Shown in pieces: positions 21,153 to 31,696 of a stretch of DNA of 64,000 nucleotides. Position 1 is the first letter of the stretch, and the number at the start of each line of letters is the position of its first letter. The DNA comes from Auricularia sp. M13. Taxonomy: Eukaryota > Basidiomycota > Agaricomycetes > Auriculariales > Auriculariaceae. Below the pieces are notes generated by a model. That model was not told where the DNA came from. It worked only from the letters and a program-made list of their open reading frames with translations, and searched no databases. The position numbers were made by a program, and so were the translations under genes. The stretch spans positions 868,001 to 932,000 of the forward strand of contig CM073193.1 of NCBI GenBank assembly GCA_037042915.1. The letters are read 5' to 3'.

Positions 21153-21793
21153 ATGGCGTCGCACTACAAGGACCCCTCGGCGGCGCCGTACGTGGACGCC
21201 GCGCCGCCGCCGACGAACGTGCCGCACGTTGACGAGCTCGGCGTCACCAGCGCGCCGCTCAAGAGCGCCGCGTTCTTCCTCGGCCGCTACTGCGCCCCGT
21301 ACAACGAGGACTTTATGCTCTGCAAGCAGGAGAACCGCGACCCCGCCCACTGCCTCAAGGAGGGCCGCCGCGTCACCCGCTGTGCGACTGAGCTGTGCGT
21401 CCGGGGCTGCTTTCTGGTTGTACTGGGCTGACGCTGGCTGGTGCTAGGATTATGAAGCTGCGCGAGAACTGCCAGGAGCAATTCGACAAGCACTGGGACT
21501 GCCTCGAGAAGCGCAACCAGGTCCGTCTTGTTCTCATCATCCCAATGATTATTGCATACTGAATCCTGCACCATAGGAATTCTACCGCTGCCGGAAAGCA
21601 GAGACCTCGCTCAACCAGTGCGTCTTCGACAAGCTCGTGCGTCCCCAGTCCTTCTACCCCGTTTCCTGTGCCTTCGCTGAACCCCGTCCACGTGCAGGGG
21701 ATAAAAAAGGAGATACCCGACGCGAAGCAGCAGGTGCACGAGCTCAAGCGGCCCGTCTTCAAGGACAGCACGCCGTATGAGGACCGGCCTTAG
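21153..21793 (+). CDS. NADH dehydrogenase (complex I) twin-CHCH subunit, NDUFA8-like
   Basis: Exons 21153-21394, 21448-21520, 21577-21636, 21698-21793; 156 residues. The protein carries two twin Cx9C (CHCH) units: C in CAPYNEDFMLC and CLKEGRRVTRC, then CQEQFDKHWDC and CRKAETSLNQC, the arrangement of NDUFA8/PGIV, an accessory complex I subunit oxidised in the mitochondrial intermembrane space by the Mia40 pathway. Splicing restores the run CATELIMKLRENC across intron 1. Length fits fungal homologues. It lies beside the NDUFA1-like gene, making a two-subunit complex I neighbourhood. Confidence 0.92.
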
Positions 21794-22378
21794 ACGCCGT
21801 TGCAATTACAATGGTTTTCTTTATTATTGTTCACGTTGGGCGTGGCTCTGCCTCTGGAATCCGCGTCGACTGTCTCGTGCTGCATTTCCTTTGCTCGTTG
21901 GCCTTGAGCTTCAAGCCTGGCGAAGAACGTACCGCGACCGCCGCGCATGCTCTTGTGGGGTCTTGTCGTGAGTGTGTACATTTGCGTCGATGACCGACTG
22001 CAGTCGGACCATTATACTGTATCGCGCCAACTTCCTGCCGCAAGTTCGACGCTATGCCGTTCCCTCGGCCGTCAGTATCTGCGACACCATAATGTCGTTG
22101 TATGTGGTACACGATATGTTGCAGCAGATCAAGAGCTCGGCTTGGATTAGGAGCCTCTAGCAGCTACATATACTGTATATCCGTCGGTATCCCGAGCACC
22201 GCCTTGGACTCGCCCGTCCGCCTTCGCGGGAAGTTGATGCATGCGTGCAACACGAGGGAGACGCACAGTAGTACTGTAACACGCGCCGCCAGGACTGTAA
22301 TTTGCACTGGGACTGGCCCCCCCAGAGAGGCTGACGTTTGCTCTCAGTGGCTGGACACTTCTCCTTCTACGTTCAGCC
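21794..22378. other. Intergenic
   Basis: 585 bp between the NDUFA8-like gene and the first family B gene. No gene seen. Confidence 0.5.
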
Positions 22379-23606
22379 ATGTCCGTTGCGACATCCTCCG
22401 CAAGCTCTCAGTGCAGGGACCTTGTGGTATCGCAGCGTCCAGACGCCGGACTCGGTCTTCAAGAGCTTATCGCCGTCCATCATCCAGTGGCGGCGTCGGC
22501 GCATGCGCATGTTCTCCCCGCACATTCTGCTGAAACGCTCGCCCGTGCGCTTATAGCTATACCCATACACGCGCGTGTGCAGTAAGAGCTACCTTTCTCC
22601 TTTCCGTCTGGTGCGCTGAACTGACTGCCTCGATGATTTAATATCATTGTAGTCGCTCGTCATGCTCGGACAGCTCTCTGACTCATGCCGCCACATTCGT
22701 CGCTGAGGCCGCCAGCGTGCTCCGGAGGTCAACCTCAATTACTGTGCAGACGCAGGCGACGCTGCATGACATGTGGAGCGATATCTCAAAGCTGGGACAA
22801 GAGCCTTCAGTTGCTGCGATGACCGCGGTGAGGCAGCAAGCCTCGATGATGCTCACATGCATCCGGGAGGTCCGGGACGGCCTGGACGCAGTATATGTCC
22901 GCGCGTGCAAGGTCACCTCCTAGCTTCATTTTCGTGAGTACCACTCTCACTCAGGTTCTATATCCAGATTGCAAGCGAGCTCGACAGAGAGATCGGGCAG
23001 ACTTTATCAGCCGAGGCGCGGAGACAACGGTGGAAGACGGCAATTCGCATCGGCAGCATTGGCATCTCAGTGCCGTCTTTCGTCACAGCCGCCGTGTCCG
23101 CTGTCTACAACACCACGAACCCGACGACCTCGCTTGTTCTGGCCCTTGTAAGCGCGGGATGCGGCACATGTGCTGCCGTTGGCCCATACATCGCACAGAG
23201 TCAGTACCGACGCAACAGTCGCTCCCACCAATACGTTGCTGACCGGCCTCCTGTACCTTGCAGGCTGTTGGGATGGCTCTGACAGAGCACCGCACGTCGC
23301 CAACCTGCAGAGTGTGCAGGTCGAGACAGTACGGATGCAGTATCCCCTCAGCCTTGTGATGCAATGGTGGAGGAAGCTGGACCAGATGCTCCGCGGTCTG
23401 CGCGCAGCGAGTACTCCTAGTGTAGCAAAGCGCTTTTACGAGCCGATGGTGGTACACATATCGCAGTACACAAACGAGGTCCGTGCGTGCCGTCCGACTG
23501 CGCGAAGAGACTAAAGAATGCGGCTTAGATGCAAAGTATTCTGAGCGCGGCATCGTACCATCGCCAGACTGACATTGCCTGCGATGGGGAAAGGGGAATT
23601 GTTTGA
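22379..23606 (+). CDS. Family B protein of pair 1 (hydrophobic-hairpin helical protein)
   Basis: Five exons: 22379-22581, 22653-22911, 22968-23199, 23264-23478, 23529-23606; 328 residues. Exon 1 ends with the family motif LPAHSAETLARALIAIP, exon 2 codes a long amphipathic helical stretch, exon 3 a charged helix then a hydrophobic hairpin (about residues 185-232: GISVPSFVTAAVSAVY, turn NTTNP, then SLVLALVSAGCGTCAAVGP), exon 4 the motif VRMQYPLSLVMQWW, exon 5 a short tail starting with Met. No signal peptide. Exon number, phases (2, 0, 1, 0) and motif order are the same in the three paralogues at 34.3, 45.8 and 49.1 kb. The stop is 10 bp from the stop of the convergent family A gene. I do not recognise the family; a membrane-inserting role is inferred from the hairpin. 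Confidence 0.78.
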
Positions 23607-23616
23607 GCGCAACAAC

Positions 23617-24586
23617 TCAGTCCACGAGCAGGGCGCGCCATGCCAATTTTGACCTGGTATCTGTCAGCTGGACAATTTCTTAAAGAGGTCGAGTGTATTC
23701 ACCTGATTGAGTCGCTGAGGCTGTCGGGAGGCTTAGATATGCACGGGTCCGGTAACCGTATGCTATCTATGCACGAATAGAAACGGTCGATGAAAACGGT
23801 ATAATCCGTCCCCAGCTTTGCCCACGTAGGGTAATAAAGAATCAGTCGATCGCTGCTGCATAGCTCGCTCGGTGCTGAGAATACGTTCTGTCGTTTCCGC
23901 CAGAATGCCTCGAGCTGAGTCAGCCCATCGCAAACAGATTCCAAGTCTCGCTGTACGCCCTCGACAGCACCAGCACCAAAAGATGATTCGGGATGCTGCT
24001 TGGCGGCGGCGGACGAGGAGGCAACAGGCTCAGACGCGAATGTTCCGAGAGCACGCAGAAACGATGCAACTGGTCCAGTTTGCCGAGAGCGCGCAGATCT
24101 GTAGTCGAGCAAACAGGGGTAGAAAGACTGCCAGGCGGCGAGACATTCGTCAAAGCTCTGGCGGGCGGCCGCGCAGGCGTCAACCACGGCCGTCCATTGC
24201 GATTCCAGGGCGGCGAGGAGGCCCTCGCGCGGCTCACAGTGCACGTTATCGGACATGATGATTGCCCCGGAGGATATGAGAATGCTTGACGGCGTGACGA
24301 TGGCGGAGATCACGTCTGTCAGAAAGTAGACGAGGCGGGCACGAATTTCCAGCAGTTGCTGACGTATTGGAGCAGCCCCGGCATTAGTATCCTCGGCAAA
24401 CGAATATGCGAGCGCGGATATGGATGTCGACGCGCTCTGAGTGGCATTTATTAGATCTGTCGTGATTGGCCAGAGGTCTTCTAGGTTCAAAGGCTCGTGC
24501 GAGGCGCCCTGAAACTCAACAAGATCAGGATGCGGAGGAGTGTGACTTTTGGCTTCACGTACAGACGGTACAGCTATTTCTGACAT
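23617..24586 (-). CDS. Family A protein of pair 1 (helical protein)
   Basis: Exons 24586-24563, 24508-23703, 23653-23617; 288 residues. Intron 1 (GTACGT...TTTCAG, 54 nt) is in frame and stop-free, but the same position holds an intron in the other three A genes. Family marks: LWPITTDLINA after intron 1, RQQLLEIRARLVYFL, a mildly hydrophobic middle (VISAIVTPSSILISSGAII), LEAFWRKRQNVFS, and the last 37-nt exon coding SKLAWRALLVD. No signal peptide or clear transmembrane helix; predicted mostly helical. Partner of the family B gene with which it converges. Unrecognised family; closest of the four to the A gene at 43.6 kb by tail and N terminus. Confidence 0.78.
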
Positions 24587-25527
24587 GTATCACAGCACTG
24601 GATACCGGAGCCGCTAAATTTAAAGGGTAGAGGATCGGATGGGACAAGATCAAGCAAGTGCAACGATAGCGCCGAAGTGAAGAGGTGTAGCGGAGCTTGA
24701 ACACGCTTTTCCTCTCCGAGTCAGGCTCTCATCTTGGATCTTCCTGCCGCTGCCGATTCTTCGCTGTTCACCCCAGCGATTGGTAACAGGATATGACCGG
24801 TTTTGCTGTGACCTCGTCCGCACGCCCAATGTTCTCCGGCTCTTCGCAGTCTACGGGACGAAGACACTACTTTCAGCACCCCCTTATACCGGCAAGCGGA
24901 CGGGAGTAGGCTGACGCCTCAATTCCTTATCACTCTCTCCGGGATATCTATCCGCAGGCTTGCTTATTCGTACTATGCCGGTCATTTGCGTTGTTCATTT
25001 GAATTTTTCTCATATGGCCTCCAGACACGATTCGTGCATGGATGGCAATACCCGCTCGCGTCGTATCTCCTCTAGGCTCTGCTTTCGCGTTCGCGTGCTC
25101 AGTCTCGCTAAAAGTCTCGATAGGATGTCACGACAACCGCTTATGACTCTTGATGCTGGCCCATGCATTTCATTGTTCTGGTCGAAGTGTTTCTTCAGTC
25201 AACGCCTTAGACCATCCCGAAACGTTGATGCACCATCCGGCAGAACTTGTAAGTGGCTGAGCTCAGGAAATAAGACGGCCCAACGCCTGGCGCAGCGGTG
25301 CGGCCGTCCTTGAGGGCATTCTGCACGTCGTTCGACGTTCGGAATGGTCTAAAACTTGAATTGCTAATTACTTGCTCTTCCTGACCAATACTGTAGTACT
25401 GCGAGGTCTGGCACAAAGAAGCGTGATTGATCACAGCGCTGACTTCTTCTCTACAGAATCGCATGGTCGTATCCTATGTGCGGCGATGTCTTCTCGATAA
25501 ACTTCGCATGGTCCTCTCTTCTGTTCT
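24587..25527. other. Intergenic
   Basis: About 0.9 kb upstream of the family A gene and downstream of the NmrA-like gene. No gene seen. Confidence 0.5.
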
Positions 25528-26616
25528 CTAGTAGTCCAACTTGCCTTGCTCCCTGAGGCGGTAGCCCTCCTTGGTCGCCTCGTCGATGTCCTCCTCCGGC
25601 AAGCCCAAGACGTCGTTCGCGAGCCCGAGGCGGGTGTGGTCGCCCTCGCCGGTGGGGAAGAAGATGCGCGAGTACAGCTGCCGCACAAACGCGTACCTGT
25701 CGCCCTTCTGAAGCTGCTCGCGCGCCGCGTTGAAGCGGTCGGCCGACTTGACATACGAGACCTTCCAGTCTGCGTCGGTGGTGCCGGAGACGCTCTTGAC
25801 GCTCTCAAACATGTCCTTCTGGCTCACGCGGAAGCTCGACACGTACAGGCACCCGTTCGCCCAGTTCTCGATGGCCGGCGCCGTGTCGTTCTCGTCGTCC
25901 GGGAGGCGCTTGAGGCTGAGGAAGGCCGCGAGCGCGCGGCCGCACTGCGGCCAGGTGGTCGTGGTGATCTTCTCCTCGCCATCGTCGAAGAACGTGACCT
26001 CCCGCTTCTCCACATCGAACCCATAGCGGTCCGCGCTGCCGAGCAACGACCACTCGTACCAGAAGCCCGTGCCGAACGCGACCCACTTGCTCACGCCGAG
26101 CTCCTCGACGAGCTTGCGCGACGCCGCCTGCGCCAGGCCGACCAGCACCTCGTTGAGCATCGCCGCGTTGAGCGGGTCGGGCGAGTACGAGTTGGGCATC
26201 ACGTACGGCACGCCCGCCTCGGCCGCGGCACGCAGGATCTTTGCCTCCGTGTCGCGCGGCGCGGTCGCGCTCATCGTGATGACGAGGAAGTCCTGCCCCG
26301 CGAGCGCCGCGACGAGCGTCTCCGGCTCGTCGTAGTCGACCGGCGCCGTGCGCACGCCTTTGGGAAGCTTGCTACGAGTGGTGCTCAACCCGCCCGCGCG
26401 CGTCAGCGCGGTGACGGTGTGCTTCCCGGTCTTGAGCAGCGCGTCGACGAAGTAGCTGCCGATGTGTCCGCTTGCCTGTGAATGGATTGGTTTGTTTGCG
26501 TTAGTGAACGCGATCTGCCACCGTGCGCAGTCTCCGGGACGCACCCCGACGATGGCGACCTTCTCAATGCGGTTGACGAACCCGGCGGGTTGGTCTTTGG
26601 CGTATTTGGGCGACAT
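25528..26616 (-). CDS. NmrA-like NAD(P)-binding protein, copy 1
   Basis: Two exons, 26616-26545 and 26475-25528, 339 residues. The 69-nt intron starts GTGCGT, is in frame and has no stop, so an unspliced reading is also open; splicing restores the Rossmann motif IVG-ASGHIG (GxxGxxG), split exactly by the intron. The rest (LTRAGG, VDYDEPETLVAAL, GQDFLVITM, WVAFGTGFWYEWSLL) follows the NmrA/isoflavone-reductase-like family, atypical short-chain dehydrogenases that bind NAD(P) and act as redox sensors or reductases. The substrate cannot be told. A paralogue with nearly the same exon plan lies at 38.2-39.3 kb. Confidence 0.88.
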   Translation of the reverse strand: MSPKYAKDQPAGFVNRIEKVAIVGVRPGDCARWQIAFTNANKPIHSQASGHIGSYFVDALLKTGKHTVTALTRAGGLSTTRSKLPKGVRTAPVDYDEPETLVAALAGQDFLVITMSATAPRDTEAKILRAAAEAGVPYVMPNSYSPDPLNAAMLNEVLVGLAQAASRKLVEELGVSKWVAFGTGFWYEWSLLGSADRYGFDVEKREVTFFDDGEEKITTTTWPQCGRALAAFLSLKRLPDDENDTAPAIENWANGCLYVSSFRVSQKDMFESVKSVSGTTDADWKVSYVKSADRFNAAREQLQKGDRYAFVRQLYSRIFFPTGEGDHTRLGLANDVLGLPEEDIDEATKEGYRLREQGKLDY

Positions 26617-27667
26617 AATGGTGGTGGTGGTGGATGCGAGTCAGAGGACGACCGTATAATGCAGTCATCCTCTCAGGGGACCAGGCAGCTTCTTAAATAC
26701 TCGTACTGCAGTGCCGGTGATAATTCGCAGGACCGATGGACGTGACTAATTTTTGACCCAGGTGCCAGATATTTCCAACCCATACAACGCACAATCAAGA
26801 TAGTCAATACAGATTGCGCGATGATGACTGACTCCGAGGGATTGCGGGACTGGACTGGACCGATTACGCAAGCATACGACCTGAATTTGACTTGAATAGC
26901 CTCGAACGCAGCTTACAAAGATACAGCCCGACGCCGGGCGAGGACGGCGAGCCGGGGAAAGGGGAGTGACGGTGACGGACTTTGCGAGCGGTATGTATGC
27001 ATTATGTATGGGTGCGGACAGAATTGGAGGCTGGGTTTGAATGCGCCGAGCGCGCTTTCCCTCCTCCCTCATTGGCGTTTTCACCCGTTCCGTCCTGACT
27101 GTTTCTATGATAGAACGACAACTTGCCCTCTCTTTCCCTCGTGACCAACGTCCTTCTGTTTTGTCAATATCTTCCCGGACTCAATTTTCTGGCTCTGCAA
27201 CAGTGCAACGACGCCCCTCCACGTAGTCCTCGATTCGCGGACTTGGCACTGTCACCACTTTTCTTCATGCAACGGCGGCCCCCTCCTAGGGGTTGCTAGC
27301 GTCTCTGCCGCCGCCCGCCCAACTGACTGACGCCTCGACTCTCCGCTGGTGGGACAAGGGTTGAACACTACGCCGAGGATGATATGCATATGCGCTGCCC
27401 TCCAGGCTCTGCGTGGCTCGTGCTAAGCTCAACTTGTCTAATCACAGGAAATTTCCCTGTGCCGTGATTACAGCTGTTCTTGGTGGAGTTCTGCCTGATA
27501 ATGTGGCTGTCGATTGTCGTCTTCTTTCGCGTGCGAGCAGAACACAATTTATCCACATTATGCAGTCAAACGCAGCTCTTGTGTAGCCGGACCTCGTCTG
27601 AGATCTGCGGTCGTGTTGACGGCATTGTACAGTCTCCAAGGACCAAGACTCACGGTACGTCCTGCAC
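26617..27667. other. Intergenic
   Basis: About 1 kb, no gene seen on either strand. Confidence 0.5.
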
Positions 27668-28507
27668 CTAAGCACTGCCGATCTTGAACGAGTCACCAAC
27701 ACGAATACTGTCCAGAAACTTCACAACAGCTGGCCCGACGACATCTGGTCTCTCCAGCATCGGCGCATGCCCAGCGCCTTGCACAATGAGCGACTCCGCG
27801 TTCCGAAAATTCGATACCACCCAAGCAGCCTCGGCCAACGGGTCGTGCCAATCGGGATCCTTGTCGCCCATCACCACGAGCACAGGTGCCCGCACGCTCT
27901 CGATGCCTTCTGTGACAGCGCTGTGGTCTGCCGCTAGTGATGCGTGGAACGCAGCCCACCGCCGCGCAGACCGCGTCAGCAGCGCCGTCGACCGCGCCGC
28001 CCGCTCCGCTGCGCCCTGCGGTCCGAGTCCAGGCCACAACTTGCCGGCATACCATTTCCATAGGATCGGACCTAGGGGGCGGTAAAACGCGAGGTGTATG
28101 ACTGAGCGCGCAGCGGCGGCGGCGCCATTGCGCAGGAAGGGACCGAGCAGGACGAGACCAGCGACGAGCTCGGGCCTACGCTTCGCCAGCACGGTCGCTG
28201 CGGCGGCGGACATGGATGTGCCGACGAGTGCGGCGGGGCGGCCGTCTCCCAGTGCGTTGACGACAGCAAGGAAGTCGTCAGCGGTCGCGTCGTCGCCGTA
28301 GCGAGCAAAGTCGTCGGTGCTGTCGCCGTGGCCGCGGAGGTCGACGCGCGCCACGCGGTAACCAGCGGCCACGAGCTGTTTCGCGATGGGGTCGTATGCG
28401 TCGCGCGTGTCGCCGAGGCCTGGGGAGCAGATGACTAGAGGGCCTTTGCCGTCGACGTCGACGGCAAGCTTGCCGCCTTCGGGCGTGATGATGTGTTGGA
28501 ATGTCAT
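27668..28507 (-). CDS. Alpha/beta hydrolase fold protein
   Basis: Single exon from ATG 28507 (MTFQHIITPEGGK), 279 residues; the frame is open further upstream but the N-terminal beta strand of the fold starts here. Fold marks: oxyanion region CSPGLGDTR, nucleophile elbow VGTSMSA (Ser in GTSMS, with Ser in place of the usual last Gly), acid VVMGDKDPDW, and catalytic His in GAGHAPMLE. Length and order fit soluble esterase/epoxide-hydrolase-like enzymes; no signal peptide, so probably cytosolic. Substrate unknown. Divergent from the MYND gene. Confidence 0.85.
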   Translation of the reverse strand: MTFQHIITPEGGKLAVDVDGKGPLVICSPGLGDTRDAYDPIAKQLVAAGYRVARVDLRGHGDSTDDFARYGDDATADDFLAVVNALGDGRPAALVGTSMSAAAATVLAKRRPELVAGLVLLGPFLRNGAAAAARSVIHLAFYRPLGPILWKWYAGKLWPGLGPQGAAERAARSTALLTRSARRWAAFHASLAADHSAVTEGIESVRAPVLVVMGDKDPDWHDPLAEAAWVVSNFRNAESLIVQGAGHAPMLERPDVVGPAVVKFLDSIRVGDSFKIGSA

Positions 28508-28867
28508 TACCGCGGTTGATACAGTCTGGGACTCCACCGTCTTTTGTAAATATACACCGCAGGATTGATCTGAGTCAGGCCCAGGCGGGGTTTGTACGGG
28601 CGCTTTGCTTCTTACACCGGCTGACTCCAGCATTATGAAGCACCTTATCAAGCCATAAGACTCTGAACAACTGATAGCAAGCTGAATGCATGTCGCGGCG
28701 GGGCTGTCAATTGCGCGCGCCAATTGGGCCCTCGGTGACAGGTGCCGCTGGGAGGCTTCGGTCGTGGTCGCCGTATTCGTCCCGTACGTCTCCCAGCACC
28801 ATCAGACCTACATCTCTGGACATCTGCGCCGTGTCAATACCCGGTCCTCAGGCTAACGGGTAGCGTC
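28508..28867. promoter_or_regulatory. Divergent intergenic region
   Basis: 360 bp between the hydrolase and MYND start codons. The MYND frame is open from 28742 but I prefer the ATG at 28868. No clear TATA box. Confidence 0.35.
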
Positions 28868-30301
28868 ATGAGCCAAAGTCTAGTCGATCGCGCTCTCGAA
28901 CTCTCCGGGTCACTCGCTGATCTGGAGCATCCTCATTGCTGCCCTGCCTGTTTTCGCACAGTCGCGCTTGAGCTGCATCCACTGGACAGGGGAAACTCTC
29001 GCCTACTCGAAGCGTTGCGCGACAAGTACCCCCAGTTCTGGGATTCCTGTCTTTCGTTCGTGACCGCCTCGCGCACGGCGAACGACCTGCCCGCACTGCG
29101 TGCTCAACTGCTCAAGAATACGCGCGAATGTAGCCATCCCCACGTCCAGCGCCACGACTTCGTACTCCACGATCCGTTGCATATACTGGTCGATGCGATT
29201 TACGCTGCACTGAAGGCGTGTCTGGCGACCGGGAAGCATCCCATGGTGAATCGTCGCACGGCGCCGAAGGGCTTTGGCACCAAGCACGGTCGCTGGCCTG
29301 AGGAACCGGCCAAGCTCTTCCCATTCGGTGAGCAACATACGGTCGAGATGCATCTGTTCTGGTCCGCCCTGCGCTTTTCCATGACGCCGTTGGCCATGCT
29401 AGGCTGCACGCTGCTAGTGGCGCGGCCGTATGTCCTTCCGCATCTCGTCGGGCCTGGACAGTTACGCGCGCAACTCGTCTACCTTCTCGCACAAATGCTT
29501 CACTGCGACCTTCTGCGTCCACCCGAAGGATGGGAAGGCGACTCTCCGATTCAACGGACTGCCGGCGACTCCGGCCCATCCACCATACCTCCCATTGCAC
29601 TTACTGAGACGGCCGTCAGCTTCTTGCGCGCGTTGATCGATGGTGTCGAGGGCGGGATGTCCGACTTTATGCCGTTCTTCTTTGGCTACCAGAACGTCAT
29701 GTTTCATGCCATGCAGGCCGCATCGCGCACACTATCCACATCCAGCCCGGATTTCTTCTGCCTGTCGCGGTTCATCAACCTCATGGTCACCGTATACAAA
29801 GTCGCGCTTCCTGTCGACTCGCGTATCTCCGTGTCGTGGCCCAAGGATACGCCTGCGAACACGAATCCGATGGGTACGGCGCAGGTGACGCTGCTCAACC
29901 TCACCCAGCTTTCCCGGCGGCGCGCATGCTCGGCGGCCGGGTGCGGAAAGACTGTCCATGAGAACGGTGGCCGCGCATTTGCTATCTGCTCAAGGTGCAA
30001 ACTGGTGTGCTACTGTGGTCGGGAGTGCCAGCAACGCGACTGGAAGGCGCGGAAGTACCCGCACAAAGACATCTGCCCGCTCGTCTGCCGTCTTCTTTCG
30101 CAGGTGTCACTCAGCGCGTCGCTCGAGGAATTCGTGAAGGCCTTCGAGCGGGCGCTGGAGAAGGACGACCAGCTCACAATTTATCAATGGTCCGCCTCTG
30201 GCGGCGGGCTTTACTCGCCAAGCACTGCCCGAACACTTGAGCAAATTGTCGGTCACCCTCTGCTTGCTAGTCTCCATACATCTCACTTCTCTGCAGAATG
30301 A
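28868..30301 (+). CDS. MYND zinc-finger protein, copy 1
   Basis: Single exon of 477 residues from ATG 28868 (MSQSLVDRAL). A MYND finger lies at about residues 352-405: CSAAGC, CSRC, CYCGREC, then HKDIC and C, giving the full Cys/His set. The N-terminal 350 residues are helical and carry no domain I know (PKGFGTKHGRWPEE, VARPYVLPHLV). MYND fingers bind short proline-rich peptides and mediate protein contacts; genes of this build are common in agaricomycetes. A broken paralogue is at 36.7-38.1 kb. The chosen start matches the start of that paralogue. Confidence 0.85.
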   Translation: MSQSLVDRALELSGSLADLEHPHCCPACFRTVALELHPLDRGNSRLLEALRDKYPQFWDSCLSFVTASRTANDLPALRAQLLKNTRECSHPHVQRHDFVLHDPLHILVDAIYAALKACLATGKHPMVNRRTAPKGFGTKHGRWPEEPAKLFPFGEQHTVEMHLFWSALRFSMTPLAMLGCTLLVARPYVLPHLVGPGQLRAQLVYLLAQMLHCDLLRPPEGWEGDSPIQRTAGDSGPSTIPPIALTETAVSFLRALIDGVEGGMSDFMPFFFGYQNVMFHAMQAASRTLSTSSPDFFCLSRFINLMVTVYKVALPVDSRISVSWPKDTPANTNPMGTAQVTLLNLTQLSRRRACSAAGCGKTVHENGGRAFAICSRCKLVCYCGRECQQRDWKARKYPHKDICPLVCRLLSQVSLSASLEEFVKAFERALEKDDQLTIYQWSASGGGLYSPSTARTLEQIVGHPLLASLHTSHFSAE

Positions 30302-31372
30302 ACGTCTTCCTGCGGGATTTCTAGCCAACCTTCCCCCTGATATACAAAGGAAGGTACTCGGGGGGATGCAAGATATGGTGTGTCGGGGTATCATTTTTGT
30401 TGACTTCGCCACTGACAGGTCCGCCTCAGTCACCTGATTCGCCAGAGACCTTGCAGAAACTCTTTGAGGTGCTGACCATGAGAGCACCGTAGGCTCAACA
30501 AGCTGGCATACCCTTGTCGAATAGGTCAATGTAACCTTGGTATCGCAATGTCGAACATCACAACATGAAAATGGATGCCGGGAGATTCGTGCTCCCAGCT
30601 TGAGGCAGATAACTCCCCACATCCACTCATTTAGATCCGCGACGTCACATACACGTGTGCAGTAGGTAAAATAGTATGCGTCTTGTTGACTATTTCTTTC
30701 TCACAGTCGTAAGTCGCGCCTTCCACCCAACGCCGTCCTTATCGACTAGCCGAATTCCCCGCGCAAGCATCATCTCGGCAAGCGGAGGCATAGGGTGTTT
30801 CGCTATCTTGCGCCTTCACTGCCCACGTAGCAGAAAGTCAGAAATCGACAGCGACTGCCACATCGAACAAAAGCATACTGTAGCATTGGCCAGACGTTGC
30901 ACTGCTTGATGCGTACCGTGCGCAATGCGGGGAAGCGCTCTGGTGATAAATTCTTGAGGAATGATTCCAAGACACAAATCTCAAGGACATCCTCTCTCTG
31001 CGATCAAAGGTTCAATTCAATCACAGTGCACCGATAATGTAAAGAACAACGCGGCTCTTCTCCTTGCTTACAGTAAACAATGCCCAGCGTCCCTGGTCGG
31101 TCACGAAGGGTTGTCCGCAGTGCATGACATGCTCTCCGCGGCAACACTGTCAGGTCCCGTTTCTTGTTATCTTTCCTTTTGCATTGAGAAATGATTTTTT
31201 TTGCTGTCAATCAAACACGTGGCTCTTCTACTTGCGTGCAAAATGACTCGCGCTCTTCCGACCTCTGTGCAGGTAAAAGTAGTACAATTGCGACATTTCG
31301 GAACACAATAACAGCATTTCAAACCTCTCCGAGGTTACAGCGACGACCGCGGAATCCCGCCCTACTCATCGT
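30302..31372. other. Intergenic
   Basis: About 1.1 kb with no supported gene. A sequence at 31009-31017 fits the tRNA B box but has no A box or stem, so it is not called as a tRNA. Confidence 0.5.
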
Positions 31373-31696
31373 TCAAGTACCCGGGAGCGGGCTGAGCTGC
31401 TGGTATCCGACGGTCACCCGCTGCAGTACTCCTTGCACGACGTAGCACACACTGTACAGGTTGTTCGCCGGCTGGAAACTCAGTGTCTCAGCAGAAGGCG
31501 TGCAACTACAAAGGAACGGAGGAGACGCACGTCCCTGTTGTTGATAATGACTACTTCGACACGGCAGATGACCCCGAGGCCATCCCACTGCAGCAGGAGG
31601 TTCTGGCCGACCTAGGTGTGTCCGCATCAGTGAAAGCGCGCGGAGATGAGTCGGGCAGGAGCTTACCGTGTAGGTGGGAATGTTGTTCGTGCTCAT
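31373..31696 (-). CDS. Small three-exon protein of unknown function (74 residues)
   Basis: Exons 31696-31667, 31611-31531, 31486-31373, with GTAAGC and GTGCGT donors and phase 0 throughout. The protein starts MSTNNIPTYT, continues VGQNLLLQWDGLGVICRVEV and ends with NLYSVCYVVQGVLQRVT. It looks beta-rich, with no signal peptide or membrane helix. Splicing removes all in-frame stops and a TATA box lies 72 bp upstream, which supports a real gene. Family not recognised. Confidence 0.5.
   Translation of the reverse strand: MSTNNIPTYTVSSCPTHLRALSLMRTHLGRPEPPAAVGWPRGHLPCRSSHYQQQGRASPPFLCSCTPSAETLSFQPANNLYSVCYVVQGVLQRVTVGYQQLSPLPGT

Noticed and set aside
25546-26481. 311-codon plus-strand frame opposite NmrA copy 1, and its like at 38298-39029
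   Set aside because: Arg/Val/Leu-rich shadow of the NmrA genes, which have clear family motifs on the minus strand.
30999-31025. B-box-like GGTTCAATTC suggesting a tRNA gene
   Set aside because: No A box or acceptor stem at the right distance; no cloverleaf can be drawn.
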